Origin: Obelidium mucronatum
Lineage: Eukaryota > Chytridiomycota > Chytridiomycetes > Chytridiales > Chytriomycetaceae
Assembly: GCA_025765595.1 (NCBI GenBank)
Contig: JAIVFH010000135.1
Location: forward strand, 1 to 64,000
Length of the DNA: 64,000 nt
Reading direction: 5' to 3'
A program made the position numbers and the translations under genes. The notes beneath the pieces are model-generated. The model saw only the letters and a program-made list of their open reading frames with translations. It made no database searches and was not told where the DNA came from. This document shows, piece by piece, positions 23,191-35,400 of this stretch. Each line of letters opens with the position of its first letter. The stretch's first letter is position 1.

Positions 23191-25372
23191 ATGGTGCGAT
23201 ATGCGCTCTACCTAATGCATCCGCTTCATATTAAACAAATTCCTAATGTTTTAGAGATTCGAAATACCTCAGGCTTTAAGTCTGATTGCTGTTTTGATTG
23301 GCTTTGTTCACTTGACAGCCGCATTCCCAATTGCTGATGACAACCTAATTGCTCGCCGAGCTGCTGTTTCTGATACTTTGACGTCAGATATTGCAGTAAG
23401 ATTTTACATTCCGGCTTTTATGATTCTCACCTGTCTACTGCTTGCTGCAACAGGGAACCAGCTCACACACACCATATGTTGTTACTTTTGTTGTTCACAA
23501 ACACAGACCCACAACATCGACTACCTCAACTTCCACTTCAACTGAGACGACTTCCACAAGTACTTCGACGACATCAACAGAAACCACATCCACCTCCACT
23601 TCAACTGAAACCACATCTACTTCCACTTCAACAGAGACAACCAGCACATCCACTTCGACAGAAACTACAACAACAACGGAAACTACTTCCACTAGTACAT
23701 CTACAGAAACCACATCCACCAGCACATCAACGGAAACTACTTCCACTAGTACATCTACAGAAACCACATCCACCAGCACATCCACGGAAACTACCAGTAC
23801 TACAACAGAAACGACTTCCACATCCTCGACCACATCGAGCACGTCGACGGAAACTACTTCCACGTCAACTGAAACGACATCCACGTCAACTTCGACTTCG
23901 ACTGAAACTACAACCACAGAAACGACATCAACTACCACCGAGACAACTTCTACTACCACGGAAACTACCTCCACCACCACTGAAACAACGTCAACAACTA
24001 GCCAAACTACGACAACGAGTACAGAAACGACGTCCACGAGCACTGAAACTACAAGTACTACGACAGAGACTACGTCAACAACTTCTGAAACCACATCAAC
24101 ATCGACCAGCACAGAGACAACGTCTACTTCAACGACCGGCACTACCTCAACCACCACTGAAACCACATCGACCACTAGTGAAACCACCACCACTTCTACC
24201 ACCACTTCAAAAACAACATCGACCACCAAAACAACCGAAACAACGACAACATCGCAAACCACATCGACCTCAACTACCAGACCCACTTCAACAACGGTAT
24301 ATTTTTTGACCAGTTTTTCATATTTTGCCAAAGTTTTAGCTTACATTGCATTATACAGACAACGACAATATCAGCTACTCGCACCACAACGACAACTGCC
24401 ACAACAGCTTCTGAGTACATTCAATACTGCAAATGGAGTTTATCTCTCACATTCAACACCTGGGGACTTAATGCTCTCAATTCTACTGCGAAAGTCGGCA
24501 CACGCGTTGCGTTAGACAAAATCAAGCCTCTAGGAGATTCTGCCATGTTTGGATTCGACTCAAAAAACAAAGCTCACATCAAAGCGGATCCAAGTCTCTG
24601 CATTGGTGCGTCCAAACTTTCCCAAGGGAACTCGCTGATCCTTGTTCCTTGCGGAGACACACGCGCGATTGTGTGGAAGCAAGACTGGCCTTTCTTGGAG
24701 CCCCAAGCGAACCCTGCACTTTGTATGGATGATTATGATGGGCATGCAACAGTGGGGAATACTGTTGGGTTGTGGAGATGCCATGATAAGGTCTGGAATC
24801 AGCAGTTCATCATGTTGTGTCCGGCTACGACCACAACAACGACTGAGACTTCGACAACAACTTCCATGACGACAATGACAACGACAACTACGGTGGCTAC
24901 TACAACTACTACCACTGCAACAGCGGATCCAAACGCGCTGAGCTACATGCCGTTGAAACAAATCTACACGAACCCAACGAATGGGGTGAACTCTACATTT
25001 GTGCTCACGACAGTCGGAGCTAAATCTATTGTAAACACTGGGATTACTCTTGGCGTGTATTCAACTGCCAGTACATCCATGTTTGCCTACGACTCTGTGA
25101 ATAGACTTGTCTTCCAAGCAAACCCGACACTGTGCGTTTCAGCATCTTGTTTCGGTCAAGGATGTGGATTGAAGCTCTTGAGTTGTACAAGTACATTTGC
25201 TATTCGTTGGAATGTCACTCCGTTGACAATTATTGTTTCGTCAGCACAAAGTGGGGCTAATTCGCAAATGTGTTTGGATAAATCAGGAAAGAATGCTCCT
25301 GTCCCTGGGGCCGGCATTCAATTATTCCCATGCAACTTTGGGTGGAACCAATTGTGGACTTTGAACTTTTAA
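23191..25372 (+). CDS. secreted mucin-like Thr/Ser-repeat protein with two beta-trefoil-like modules (family member A)
   Basis: Exons 23191-23193 (ATG only), 23255-23395, 23454-24296 and 24359-25372 sum to 667 codons with every intron in phase 0. The N-terminus MRFEIPQALSLIAVLIGFVH is a signal peptide, followed by FPIADDNLIARR/AAV with a dibasic site. SSHTPYVVT introduces about 260 residues of TETTSTST-type repeats, expected to be O-glycosylated. The C-terminal half holds two Cys/Trp-containing modules separated by a second Thr-rich linker. Each module has beta-trefoil-like features: FGFDSKNKAHIKADPSLCIG and WNQQF in the first, FAYDSVNRLVFQANPTLCVS and WNQLWTLNF in the second. I infer a ricin-B-like sugar-binding fold from the repeated N..LC...W pattern; no search supports it here. 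It is likely a cell-surface or extracellular adhesin-like protein. Confidence 0.8.
23527..24290 (+). repeat. degenerate TETTSTST-coding repeats (member A)
   Basis: Imperfect 21-27-nt units encoding Thr/Ser with a regularly spaced Glu. The units differ mostly at third codon positions, so the protein pattern is better conserved than the DNA. Confidence 0.9.
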
Positions 25373-25400
25373 ACTTTACTGCTTGATGTGTTTTGGCTTG

Positions 25401-25462
25401 CTTTCTCTCTCTTTCAGTCTCTTTCCGTCTCTGTTGCTTCTCTGTCTTTCTCGCCTCCTCTT
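25401..25462 (+). other. CU-rich 3' UTR tract of member A
   Basis: Begins 28 nt after the stop codon and is nearly all C and T on the coding strand (blocks of CTTTCTCTCTC type). Equivalent tracts follow the stop codons of the other three family members. Confidence 0.65.
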
Positions 25463-25574
25463 GATTGACATATATATGGAATAATAAATACTCTGTCCAA
25501 AATGCCGCGATTCCGTACGCGAAGAAGCTATTGATTTAGAATAATAATAAATGCACCCAGATCTTTGATCAGTC

Positions 25575-26666
25575 ATGAGTTTCTATACTCCACCACCCAG
25601 TAAAGGCGGCCAACTACGCACGCTTCTCTTCAACCTGGCAGTATACACAGGAGCTATTACCGTGAATGGAATGCCTTGGATCGCAGGCATCAATTACTCA
25701 GAGAGTGTTGACCTATCGTACAGTCATGATCCAAAGTTCTGTGGATACGTTGCCATCCAGCTGAAGGAGGCCAGCAACAAAGATAGCGAGAAATTCCTTC
25801 CAATAATTGAGTTCAGCGTGCTTCAAACCGTTGGTTTATTGACTGCCCAACTGGCGAGTCTGTGTGGGAGCGAACTCAAATCTGGTGGAGCGTGAGCAAT
25901 CCTTTATCCCCGCATCTATTGGTTTCGTCTATATCTGATTAATTAGCAGAACTCTGGGTGAAATGGCCCATGTGTTTGCCGAAGCTGTTGGAGATATCCC
26001 TGCTGCTCAACCATTGGTTCAGGCTCTACTAGAAGCAAAGAGCTTTTCGACCGTTTTTCGCGTGAAAAAAGTTTTGGCTTTCGCTGTGGCATTAGCGAGT
26101 GCGATGGATCCAAAGTTTGATATTCTAGCCCCAGAAATGGAGATTCTGAAGCCGACCTCTCAAACCTCCTCAATACCGCAAACTCCTGTTGTGAACAATT
26201 TGGAAATTCCTCAGAAAATCTCGCCTGAATTAAGTGGCTTTCTTTTTGGTCACGATTTTTTTGTTGCTATTCAGAGTGGGCTGAAGGATGGCGTGTACGA
26301 TGACGCGTCGCCATTTGCTGCAGCAACAATTCGCCGAAGAGAAATCCATACAGAATATAACGTTACCACTGATGAGCATACATACAAAGAAATTGACTTT
26401 GATGGTTTGGAGAGATTTGAAGACTATATGGAAGGTGAATTATTCACTTGTGTCTGTGTCAGATGCTGATCGCTTTCCCAACAGACTTGATCAATGAAGA
26501 AAAAACTATGAAGATTGGAAATTATGCTGCATCCATCATCAATGGGTCGGGCACCTTCGAAGGCGTTGCCAGGATGGGCTATACTGTTTTAATGCTTCGC
26601 GGAGTCGTGGAGAACTTGAAAGTCACTGAATTTGCTATTTATTACCCCGAAACAACTGTTGAATAA
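25575..26666 (+). CDS. unrecognised globular protein between two mucin-like genes
   Basis: Three exons: 25575-25892, about 25950-26434 and 26486-26666. Splicing gives continuous frames (SELKSGGATLGEMAHVFAEAV and FEDYMEDLINEEKTMKI). It begins MSFYTPPPSKGGQLRTLLF and contains VNGMPWIAGINYSESVDLSY, AAQPLVQALLEAKSFSTVF, VLAFAVALASAMDPKFDILA and GVARMGYTVLMLRGVVEN. It looks like a soluble alpha/beta protein without signal peptide, membrane helix or repeats. I recognise no family and do not assign a function. It is flanked on both sides by mucin-like genes in the same orientation but shares none of their features. Confidence 0.65.
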
Positions 26667-26969
26667 AAGATGTGGTCGGATCAAATTCTCGACATCATCA
26701 AGACATTGATCCAGTTTGTGCATTTATTGCAGAGATTTCCAGTAGTATAAATACAATAAGAGAAACTTAGAGAACAAGTTTTTATGCGCTGTCATTGCAG
26801 TTTAAATTTCAAAGTCCGACTGGTTCGAAAAAGTGCCCGAATCCAAACAACACATCTTTGACATCTGCAGGCTAGAACCTCTGCTACCCCAGACCCCACA
26901 AAACTATTTGAACTTCAATTCTTCGGAACCTTACATTTAATCTCTTAACAACCCTCTTACTGGGCCGCA
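26667..26969. other. intergenic, nothing recognised
   Basis: About 300 bp between the unrecognised gene and mucin-like member B. It must hold the 3' end of the first and the promoter of the second. I see no RNA gene, repeat or clear motif. Confidence 0.5.
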
Positions 26970-28615
26970 ATGGTGACCTATGAAATTCGATGTTCACCTG
27001 TCAAACCCCTAAAACCCGTTGGAACAGCGTCTATCTGTGCATCCACATACTGTCATTCGCAATATAATATGCGGTTTACTGCTCGGCTTCTGCGTTGTGT
27101 CGTCTTTTCCAATCGCTCAGGAATACAACGTGATTCGAAGAGAAGTAAGAGACCGCACAAAACCATCGAAGATTTAAAAAACGAGCACTTAAAAAGATTT
27201 TTATTTAGGCGCCATCGTCAAATGATCCTTTGATTGATGTTGTTGTAGAGTACGTTACTGAATTCGAGACTGAGTCCTGTACAACACCAACTACGACAAC
27301 AACTTCGGCTACTACATCCACTTCCACGACAACTATTAAAGTAAGCTATTTCTATAGTGGGTTTTTTCATCCTCCTCCGATCTTGACGCATGCTTTTTCA
27401 TCAGTTCAACAATAATTGGGGTTTGAGTTCCGACACAGCATCAAGGATTATATGGGTACCTCCAACCGAGACTGAAGAAACAGAATACAGTACGGACACT
27501 GATTACAGTACAGAGTATACATGGACGCCGGATGATACTTCAACAACCACTTCAACCAGTACCACCACAACGGAAACTGAAACCACCTCTACAAGTACTA
27601 CCACTACAGAAACTGAAACGACATCCACAAGCACCACGACTACGGAAACAGAAACCACGTCAACTAGCACGACTACAACTGAAACAGAAACCACTTCAAC
27701 AAGCACCACAACAACAGAAACTGACACGACATCTACAAGCACCACGACCACTGAAACTGAAACGACATCGACCAGTACAACCACTACAGAAACGGGCACC
27801 ACGTCAACTAGCACAACTACTACAGAAACAGAAACCACTTCAACTAGTACAACGACTACAGAAACTGAAACGACATCCACAAGCACTACTACCACAGAAA
27901 CCACTAGCACAACGACTACAGAGACGGAAACCACATCTACCAGTACGACGACCACAGAAACTGACACGACATCCACAAGCACCACTTCTACAGAAACTGA
28001 AACCACATCAAGTACAACCACAACGACCGAGACTGAAACAACGTCTACAACTACGAGTACTGGAACGACAACCACAACATCTGGAACAACTAGCACAACC
28101 ACAACAACATGCTCAGAGGAGATTGTGGAAATCACTGAGTATGTGGACGACGAAGAACAACCGACAACAACTTCTTCTGTACTACCATCACCAAGTCCAA
28201 GCGATGACGGAGGCTGGGTGACTCAATACGGAAAGCTTCGATTAATGAGGCAAGGTGTGTCTAAAATAGTAGGCTTGCATGGAAGCAGTAGTGGTTCGAC
28301 ACTGGTGCTTTCACCCTTGGCGGAAAATTACAAGTTTGGTGTTGATGTGGAAGGAAAACTGCGATACTTGACTTCGAACGAGCTCTGTTTGGGTGTGAAC
28401 TGAAGTAACCGCGGGAGCAGCCGGTCGTGTTGCAGGACTGCTCACTCGCACCGATTTGGGTGATTACTGGTGGAGTGTTTAAGGTGGAAGGAACGAGCTT
28501 ATGTTTGGATAATGCTGATGGCATATTGGAAGATGGGAATAAGTTGCAACTGTGGTCGTGTAAAGCTTCTAGTGATGCAGCAGCGGCGAATCAAAAGTGG
28601 GTGATTCAACCCTAA
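26970..28615 (+). CDS. secreted mucin-like Thr/Ser-repeat protein, C-terminal beta-trefoil interrupted (member B)
   Basis: Exons 26970-26972 (ATG only), 27028-27144, 27209-27340 and 27405-28403 give 416 codons plus stop, all introns phase 0. MRLSVHPHTVIRNIICGLLL plus a hydrophobic stretch forms the signal peptide, then FPIAQEYNVIRR/EAP. After VDVVVEYVTEFETESC come a spacer and about 190 residues of STTTTETETTST repeats, then TTTCSEEIVEITEYVDDEEQ. The C-terminal module (GWVTQYGKLRLMRQGVSKIV, KFGVDVEGKLRYLTSNELCLG) matches member D closely but stops at TGA 28401-28403. The remainder (LQDCSLAPIWVITGGVFKVE, LCLDNADGI, NQKWVIQP) continues in another frame to 28615. Lining it up with member D shows extra bases plus two stop codons (TGA and TAA) at the joint. 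So the trefoil is either truncated in nature or broken by more than one sequence error. Confidence 0.75.
27540..28100 (+). repeat. TETETTSTSTTT-coding repeats (member B)
   Basis: Regular units of about 33-36 nt encoding Thr-Glu-Thr-Glu-Thr-Thr-Ser-Thr-Ser-Thr-type blocks, more uniform than in member A. Confidence 0.9.
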
Positions 28616-28640
28616 TGATTTCGCTGTTTAGAAACTCTTC

Positions 28641-28695
28641 GACTTTTTTCTTCTTTACACTTTCTCTCTCGATCTCTTTCTTTATTTTCTTCGAC
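28641..28695 (+). other. CU-rich 3' UTR tract of member B
   Basis: A CT-rich stretch on the coding strand lying 26 nt past the end of the interrupted trefoil frame, in the same relative place as in members A, C and D. Confidence 0.6.
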
Positions 28696-28753
28696 TACGT
28701 TCTTTAATCACACTCTGAGATTGTCAAATAATATTCACTTTGGTGAATCGAAC

Positions 28754-28780
<27 letters not shown>
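28754..28780. repeat. A27 homopolymer upstream of EIF1AD
   Basis: Twenty-seven A ending 17 nt before the EIF1AD start codon. It probably lies in the core promoter or 5' UTR. Confidence 0.85.
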
Positions 28781-28784
<4 letters not shown>

Positions 28785-28797
28785 ACTCTCAATCCGA

Positions 28798-29320
28798 ATG
28801 GGCAAACGACAAGTCCAACGAGAAGCCCTCGACGCAACCAACATTCCAACTCCAACAACTCCACTGCAAGCGATACGGAAGAGTCACTGGGATAAGGGGC
28901 GGCGGCCTATACGATATCTTGATCACTGAAACCTCAAACCCTCCTGCTGCGAACGAACAAGGAGCAACCGCCACCACAACCCCCACAGCCATGGTTCTCA
29001 TTCAGCTTCCAAACAAGTTCCGCAAGGTTATTTGGGTCAAATTGGGCAGTTTTGTCTTGATTGAACTGTTGGCTGAAGTGACAACGAAAGTACATGGAGA
29101 CATTCTGAGTGTTTTGCGACCAGAGCATCTTAAAGTTCTAAAAACGGAAGGGAAATGGCCGGTAGTTTTGGATCCACCGGCGGCAGCTGTAGAATCAGAA
29201 GAGGATGAAGACGATGAAGTGATAAACAACAGTGAAAGTGACGACAACGATGATGATTTGTTTGTCAACAGGAATAGAATGCATGTGGAATATGAGTCTG
29301 ATTCAGAAGATGGAGAATAA
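28798..29320 (+). CDS. EIF1AD-like S1/IF1-domain protein
   Basis: Small protein of the eIF1A-domain-containing (EIF1AD/obelin) family, with an OB-fold S1/IF1 domain and an acidic C-terminus; in animals a nuclear protein linked to late 40S maturation. It starts MGKRQVQREALDATNIPTP at 28798. A one-base frame change near 28872 leads into GRVTGIRGGGLYDILIT, AMVLIQLPNKFRKVIWVKLG, VLRPEHLKVLKTEGKWPV, and the acidic tail with DDDLFVNRNRMHVEYESDSE, which is the family ending. The preceding in-frame ATG at 28721 would translate a poly-Lys run from the A27 tract and is rejected. The gene appears intronless. Confidence 0.87.
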
Positions 29321-29454
29321 AGGGTTCTATTCTGGAATACCTTTCCTGTTATAAAGTTTATTTTGGAACTCTTGTGTTTTTTCGGTTCCTCGTCTCCAAA
29401 GTCATCTCCGACAAAAAAAAGAATGAATTAATGAACTCACAATGAGTTTCGGAT

Positions 29455-32400
29455 CTAGCCAAGCACAGACGGAACAGCAACCACAACATCCCCCTCCTCA
29501 GCACCATTTTCCATCCGCGTTTCCTCCTTCAAAACACCAAACACACTTCCAACACGAATCACAAACGCATGCAACGCAATACGAACATCGAGATCTAACT
29601 CAGGAAGAAGCAAAATTCCCATGCATTCTTCATACAACTTGGGTAAATGCTCTTGAAACAGGGATGCCTCCATATCCGCCATTGCAGTCAAAATAAGTAC
29701 CACGACGGGCTTCCATGCATTCAGATTACGGTTCTTGACACCAGGTTCCATTGTATTAAAGTTATGCAGGATCTGGTAACAAAGCCTTTGTTGTTGTGGT
29801 GTTTTTTTTTTTTTTTTCAATGTTTGAGTTTTTAACAAACAAGTAAAGCAAACAAAAGAAATTAACGCTTAATAACTCACGGAATCAAAAGCCCCGCCAC
29901 CTCCCCTCGATTCTCCACCCGATCCCCATGCCGATCCATCACCATCTTGAACAAAATAGAAATATACGCAATCACACTCGCGCATTTCCTGTTTCAACAA
30001 ATTCGGCAACTGCTTCATGAACCCCATCCTGAATAGAGCTAGTCGCAGCTCTGTATCCTTATTGAAGGCCTCTGCGAACCGATAACTCCTTTCAAAACAA
30101 CCCACGAGAATCAACATGTGTTTCACAGAGATGGCTCTGTATATTCGGTCTTCCCCTCCGCCGCCGCTAGACACGGTGTCTAAATTGGTGGTTGACTTCC
30201 GAACGCTGGTGGTCAAGATTTCGTGTAGCGTTTGTACAACGAGGAGGTGCAGAACGCATTTTAGAATGATTCCTTGGAAGTCTTGCGGGTCTGGTTTCGG
30301 GCGGTTCGTCAATTGCACAACTCCATCAATGAAAATAAGCTGGTTGGAGGATGTGGCTGGACCGGTTAAACTTGTCACTGAGCTCATGTGGTGGGCCATG
30401 GATTCGGATCCCACGTCGCGGTCGGCTTCTTCTGGTGCTGTTGTTGCTGCTGCTGCAGCTTCAAGCGCTTCTGCTTCGTCTCCTTCGGGCGGCGCCATGA
30501 CTCCACCAGGCGCCTCAGGAACTTGTGCGCGGTAATCGAAAAAGAGGAGGTTCGGCGTCGTTGCTTGGAATAGACTCACAAACGTGTTGCAAACCCTGTC
30601 CCATAACCTCTGATCAAACTTTTCCAAATTCGAATCGATAAACTGGTGTAAACAAGTCGATCCAATCCGTGCCAAAGTTTCGTTTTCTATAGGCGAAGAA
30701 GAAAAAAAAATTGAAGCATAATTCTCGGAACTCAATTAGGGCAAGTACTTTACCTTGCGTCATACACGCAACCAAAATCTCAAACAACCCATCCACACTA
30801 AACTCCAACAACCCAAAATGACATGCATACAACTCCACCAACAACCTCAACGCCTGAATCAAGGTCGTACTCAACCAAACCGTCAAATCCTCCCCCCCCT
30901 CCCCCACCTCCTCCTCCTCTTCCATCATCCATATTCCTGTGTTCCTGCCGCGACAGTTTCAAGTCATCAAACATGGGGAACAAGACTCCCTTGACAATCA
31001 CTTCCCAGGAATCTCGCGAGAATTCGGGGCCGTGGGTTTTGAGGAGTTCGAAGAGGTAGGTGAGTCCGCGGGCGCGGACTTCGAGGTCGCATGTCATTGT
31101 GACTTCGTGGAAACCAAAGAGGACGGGGAATATGAAGCGGAAACTTGTTTCTTCTGGGGATGCAGCAGCAGCAGCAGCAGCAGTAGGAGAAGTAGTAGTG
31201 GTGCTTGCGGTATGGTGATCTCCGTTTCGTTCAGGCAAGTTTGCAGAGGAAGCGATAGTTCTCACAGTTGGTGGGTGATCTTTGGTTCCCGGAACCACAA
31301 TTGGTGCCGTGCTTTGAAGAATCTTGATTCCAGCAGGTGTTTTCAACATTTCAAAAATCCGAGGAATAGCTTGCTTCAAAAGCTCCACAGATTGAAGACT
31401 GTTGAAACAGCAGACAAAAAAGAGTCGTCAGCCCCCCACCAAACCAAACCCAACAAAAAAAAAAAAAAAAAAAAAAAAAAAACAGCATCCAAACCTCGTC
31501 TTCGCAAACCTCCCATTCTTACAAAACGCAACCAAACACGCCATCAAATCCGGAAAAACCGCATTCCCCACAACCTCCTCAAAACACTTTCTAAAAACCA
31601 TCTTCACCAACTCAAACGCCAAACCAACCACAACCTCACTCGGACCCCTCGCTCCCTTCAAAACCGCACCCAAAATAGTCTTCCACCCCGACTTCAACGC
31701 CCGCGTCTTCCCTTGCACCATCTGCGTCAAACACGTCAACGCCATGTCTTGTACTTTCGGGTCGTTGCTGTTTGCCACGACAAATTCAAACGGCTTCAAA
31801 AAGTCTTTTTGGAATTTAAAGTTGGGGAGTTCTTCGAGTTCGAGGAATTTGTTGGATAGTTGGCGGAGTTTGTCTAACGCGAAATAGGAGACTTGGCTGT
31901 TTTTGCTGTTGTTGTTGCTGTTATTGTTGTTGTTGTTGTTGTTGTTGAGGCAGGCGACTTGGTTGAAGTGCGGGCCAAGGATCGCCCAGAGTTGAGACCA
32001 TTCGACACGGATACGGTTCATGTTGTAGTAACTGATTTCAACGAGGCGTTGTAGGCAGTACATTCTAGGGTGTTCGTCGACGACGGCGGTGGAAGTGGCG
32101 GTGGTGGGTGATAACGCTGCTGAAGATGCATTGCTTGATGTTGTGGAGAGTGTGATTTCGTCCCATGAGACTGCGCAAAGCGCCTTCACGAAATGGACAA
32201 TAGCGGGTCCAGAAAGCTTCACTGAGCTTGTAAAAATTTTGTCCACGAGAATCGTCATTTTCTGTGAGGTTGCAATGGCCATCACTTCCTCAGAGTATTT
32301 GGGGCCGTCTTTTCGAGTGACATTCGATTGACGCGGTTGTTTGTCTCCTGATTGTCTTGAATACAAAGAAAAAAAAAAAAAGTCAGGTCAAACAGTTTGT

Positions 32401-35400
32401 TCATCACAAAAAACAAAAACAAAAAAAGACGAACCTCTTGGTATCCGCACTCTGCACCTTCTCCAAACTACTAATACACAACACAACATCCATCCACCCA
32501 TCCCCCAACCGATCCCCCAACAACCTCGCAACCTCCAACAAAACCCTCGCCGCTTCCAGATTTTTAGGTTTCACGTCCCCGGTAGAACCACCTGCACCTT
32601 GTTGCTGCTGTTGCGACTGCGACTGCGACTGCGACTGTCCTTGAATCTGCTGCTGCCCACCATTCAACTGCGCAAACTTCCCCAACGTTGCCAAAAACGC
32701 CTTCCTCTCCAACTCCATATCAAACATACAAGCAATCGTAATCGCATGCTTGAAACCCTCCAGCGTCGTTGCAATCATTTCAACATCTTCATGGTTGTCT
32801 TGAAGACTCGCGCTGAGGGCTGTGTAGATGGACATCCATGTGGTTTCAAACATGCTCTTGACGTGTTCGTAGTGTGTGGCAGAGTAGAATATGCCAGAGT
32901 TTCCGGGGTGGTTGAATATTAGTTCTTCGTCTTCGGCGGCGGCGGTGTTGGGGTTGGGGTTGGGGTTGGGGTTGGTGTTGTTGAGGGAGACTTGGGAGCG
33001 TCGTTGGATTCCGGCTTTGAGGCGTTCTTCGGTTTTCTGGGCCATGCTGAGAGCTGCTTTTTCGAATTTCACGTTGGCCGGGATTTCGCTTGCAACTGTC
33101 TTGTTGGTTGGGACAGTGGGTTGTTCGTCTTTGAGAACGATTTCGTTGGTTCGGATTTCATCAAAGATTGCTTCCATAAAATGGACAGGTAAATCTTGAT
33201 CGCCGTCAATTCCTCTAATTAAAGTTGTTTTTTTAGTCAGCAGTTATAATTATTATAACAAATGAAAATTAAAAAAATAAAAATAAAAAAAAGAACCTGT
33301 TGTTTTTCAAGAAATCAGCTTTCGTCATCCTCTTCTTGACCTGCGAGTTATGCTGATCCGTATTCAACATGATAACACTATACGCCAACACATAGGCAGT
33401 ATCAGCACTTGAAAACCGGCCCGGATTCCCCAACAAGTAACGTTCCGCAAACTTGAGCATGAAACGATCAATTTTCTGCGCTTCTCCGGGAAGTCGAAAG
33501 TGTTGGAGAAATGTGCGGAGGGCAGTGACGAAGGGGACGTTTGTGAATTCTTGGAGGTCCACGAAGGCGTGCATGATTGCAATGTTTTCTTCAATTCTGT
33601 GTTATTCGTTAGGTGGGCTTGTTTAGTGATACGACAATAAGTGGTTTTAATTCTTATACCCTTCTCCAAGAAATTCTCCAATCATGACTTTATCCAGCCC
33701 TTCAGTCGCCAATAAAAAGGAGGCGATATCAATCGGGGTTCTGGATGCGATTGATCCAGTGTCCAATAGGAATTGAATTCCCTTTTCGTTATGAATAAGA
33801 AAAAAAGAGTATTGGTTTAAAAACATTAAAAGAGAACACAACCGACATACCCTCTTTGGCTTCTCATTAAACTTTTTGATCCCTTCCAACAAATTCTGTT
33901 TCTTCATTCGCAGAGTCTCGAATTGCATTGGATCATCCAACCCACTCATCACAACAACAGACGGCGGCAACAAAGCGCCAGACCTTTCCTCATTCGGTGA
34001 AGCCAATAGCCCCAACGACGCCGTACTCGCCGCAACACCCCCATCAACACCACCACCACCACCAACACCCCCATTCTCATCCAAAACACCCAACCCCAAC
34101 TGCTCTGTACTACCAAAACTACTCGCCGCCGCCCGTTTCCCTTCCTCCGTCCCCGCAACCCACTTATCCCACCCAAACCCTACAAGCGGGGCCAACACCC
34201 CATTCACAAGGACTTGGATGCCTCGCTTCTTCAGTTCTTGGAAATCCCCGCTGGTTGAGTAAAGCTCCTTGAGTTGCTCTTTTGTGAAGGAAGTCAAGGC
34301 TTGGGTTGTCATTGGTCGGATAACATTGTTTTTGGTGGCGTTGATGGTTGTGGAGGCTGTGACGGTTGATAATTGTTGTTGGTGCTGCTGTTGTTGTTGT
34401 TGCTGCTGTTGATGAGAGGATGGTTGGGTTGTAACGACTCTCGACAAGAGCGTGACGAATCGTTCCCAGATGTTTTCACGCGCGGTTGTGCTTTCAACGT
34501 CGCAATCATAGTTCAAGTAGATTTCAACAAGCAAGCGGCCGCCGTCGCGGTTTTCTTTGAGTGCGGAGGTTAGAATCTTTAGGAGAGACGTGCGTTGATG
34601 GAATGTAATCAGGGTACTCGTTTTGGATTCAAGAATCGGGAGAATGATTTCAGTGAATATGACGCTGACTTCGCGTTTTAGGAAGACGCGGAGGGAGGCG
34701 AGGACTTGGGTGAATATTTCCATTGATACGTCAAATACTTGAGGGATGACGCTGACTGTGTTTCTTGTGAGGGAGAGGCAGAGGTATGGTTTGATGGCGT
34801 GGATAAAGAGAGTTGGAGTGTAAATGTTGACGATGGGTTGTGGTGATGATGATGATGATGTTGATGCAAAAGATGTGCTTTGCTGGAGGTTTGGAGTTTG
34901 TGGCATGGGTGAGTTGGGAATACTGCCGCCATCACCGCCTTCGATTGATGATGAAGTTCGAGAATTTAGAGATGCAAGAAAATCGGATGGAAACAGCATG
35001 GGAGCATTGATAAAGAAAATGTGCATGTGAGAACAAATGATTGTGTGGATCAAATGGAGAGACAGCAGTTTCGATCGCATTGCGTTGGACTTTAGATCCG
35101 TGGATCCTTCGCCTGCAGGAATTGGTTTCATGCTCAATTTGCACAAGGCTCTGAGAACTAAATATGCGTCCTTGATGTTTTGGTCAAAGAGCGCCACGTT
35201 AAAGTTTTCCAGAGAAACGACAGATTCAATCGATGCCTCGGAGCCATCTGAATCGATTGTCGCAAAACCAAATGGACACACTCCTTTCGGGATACGGCCA
35301 AAGATTGTTTGAATCATTTGGGTTAATTGGGCCTGAGCAACAATTTGCGTTGAGGGAGACTTTGCCAACAGAAAGATGTTGAAAGTAGTTCTGATTGCCC

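Noticed and set aside
28721..28797. Upstream ATG for EIF1AD giving a poly-Lys N-terminus
   Set aside because: It would translate the A27 tract. The ATG at 28798 gives MGKRQVQREALDATN, the kind of N-terminus expected for the family.
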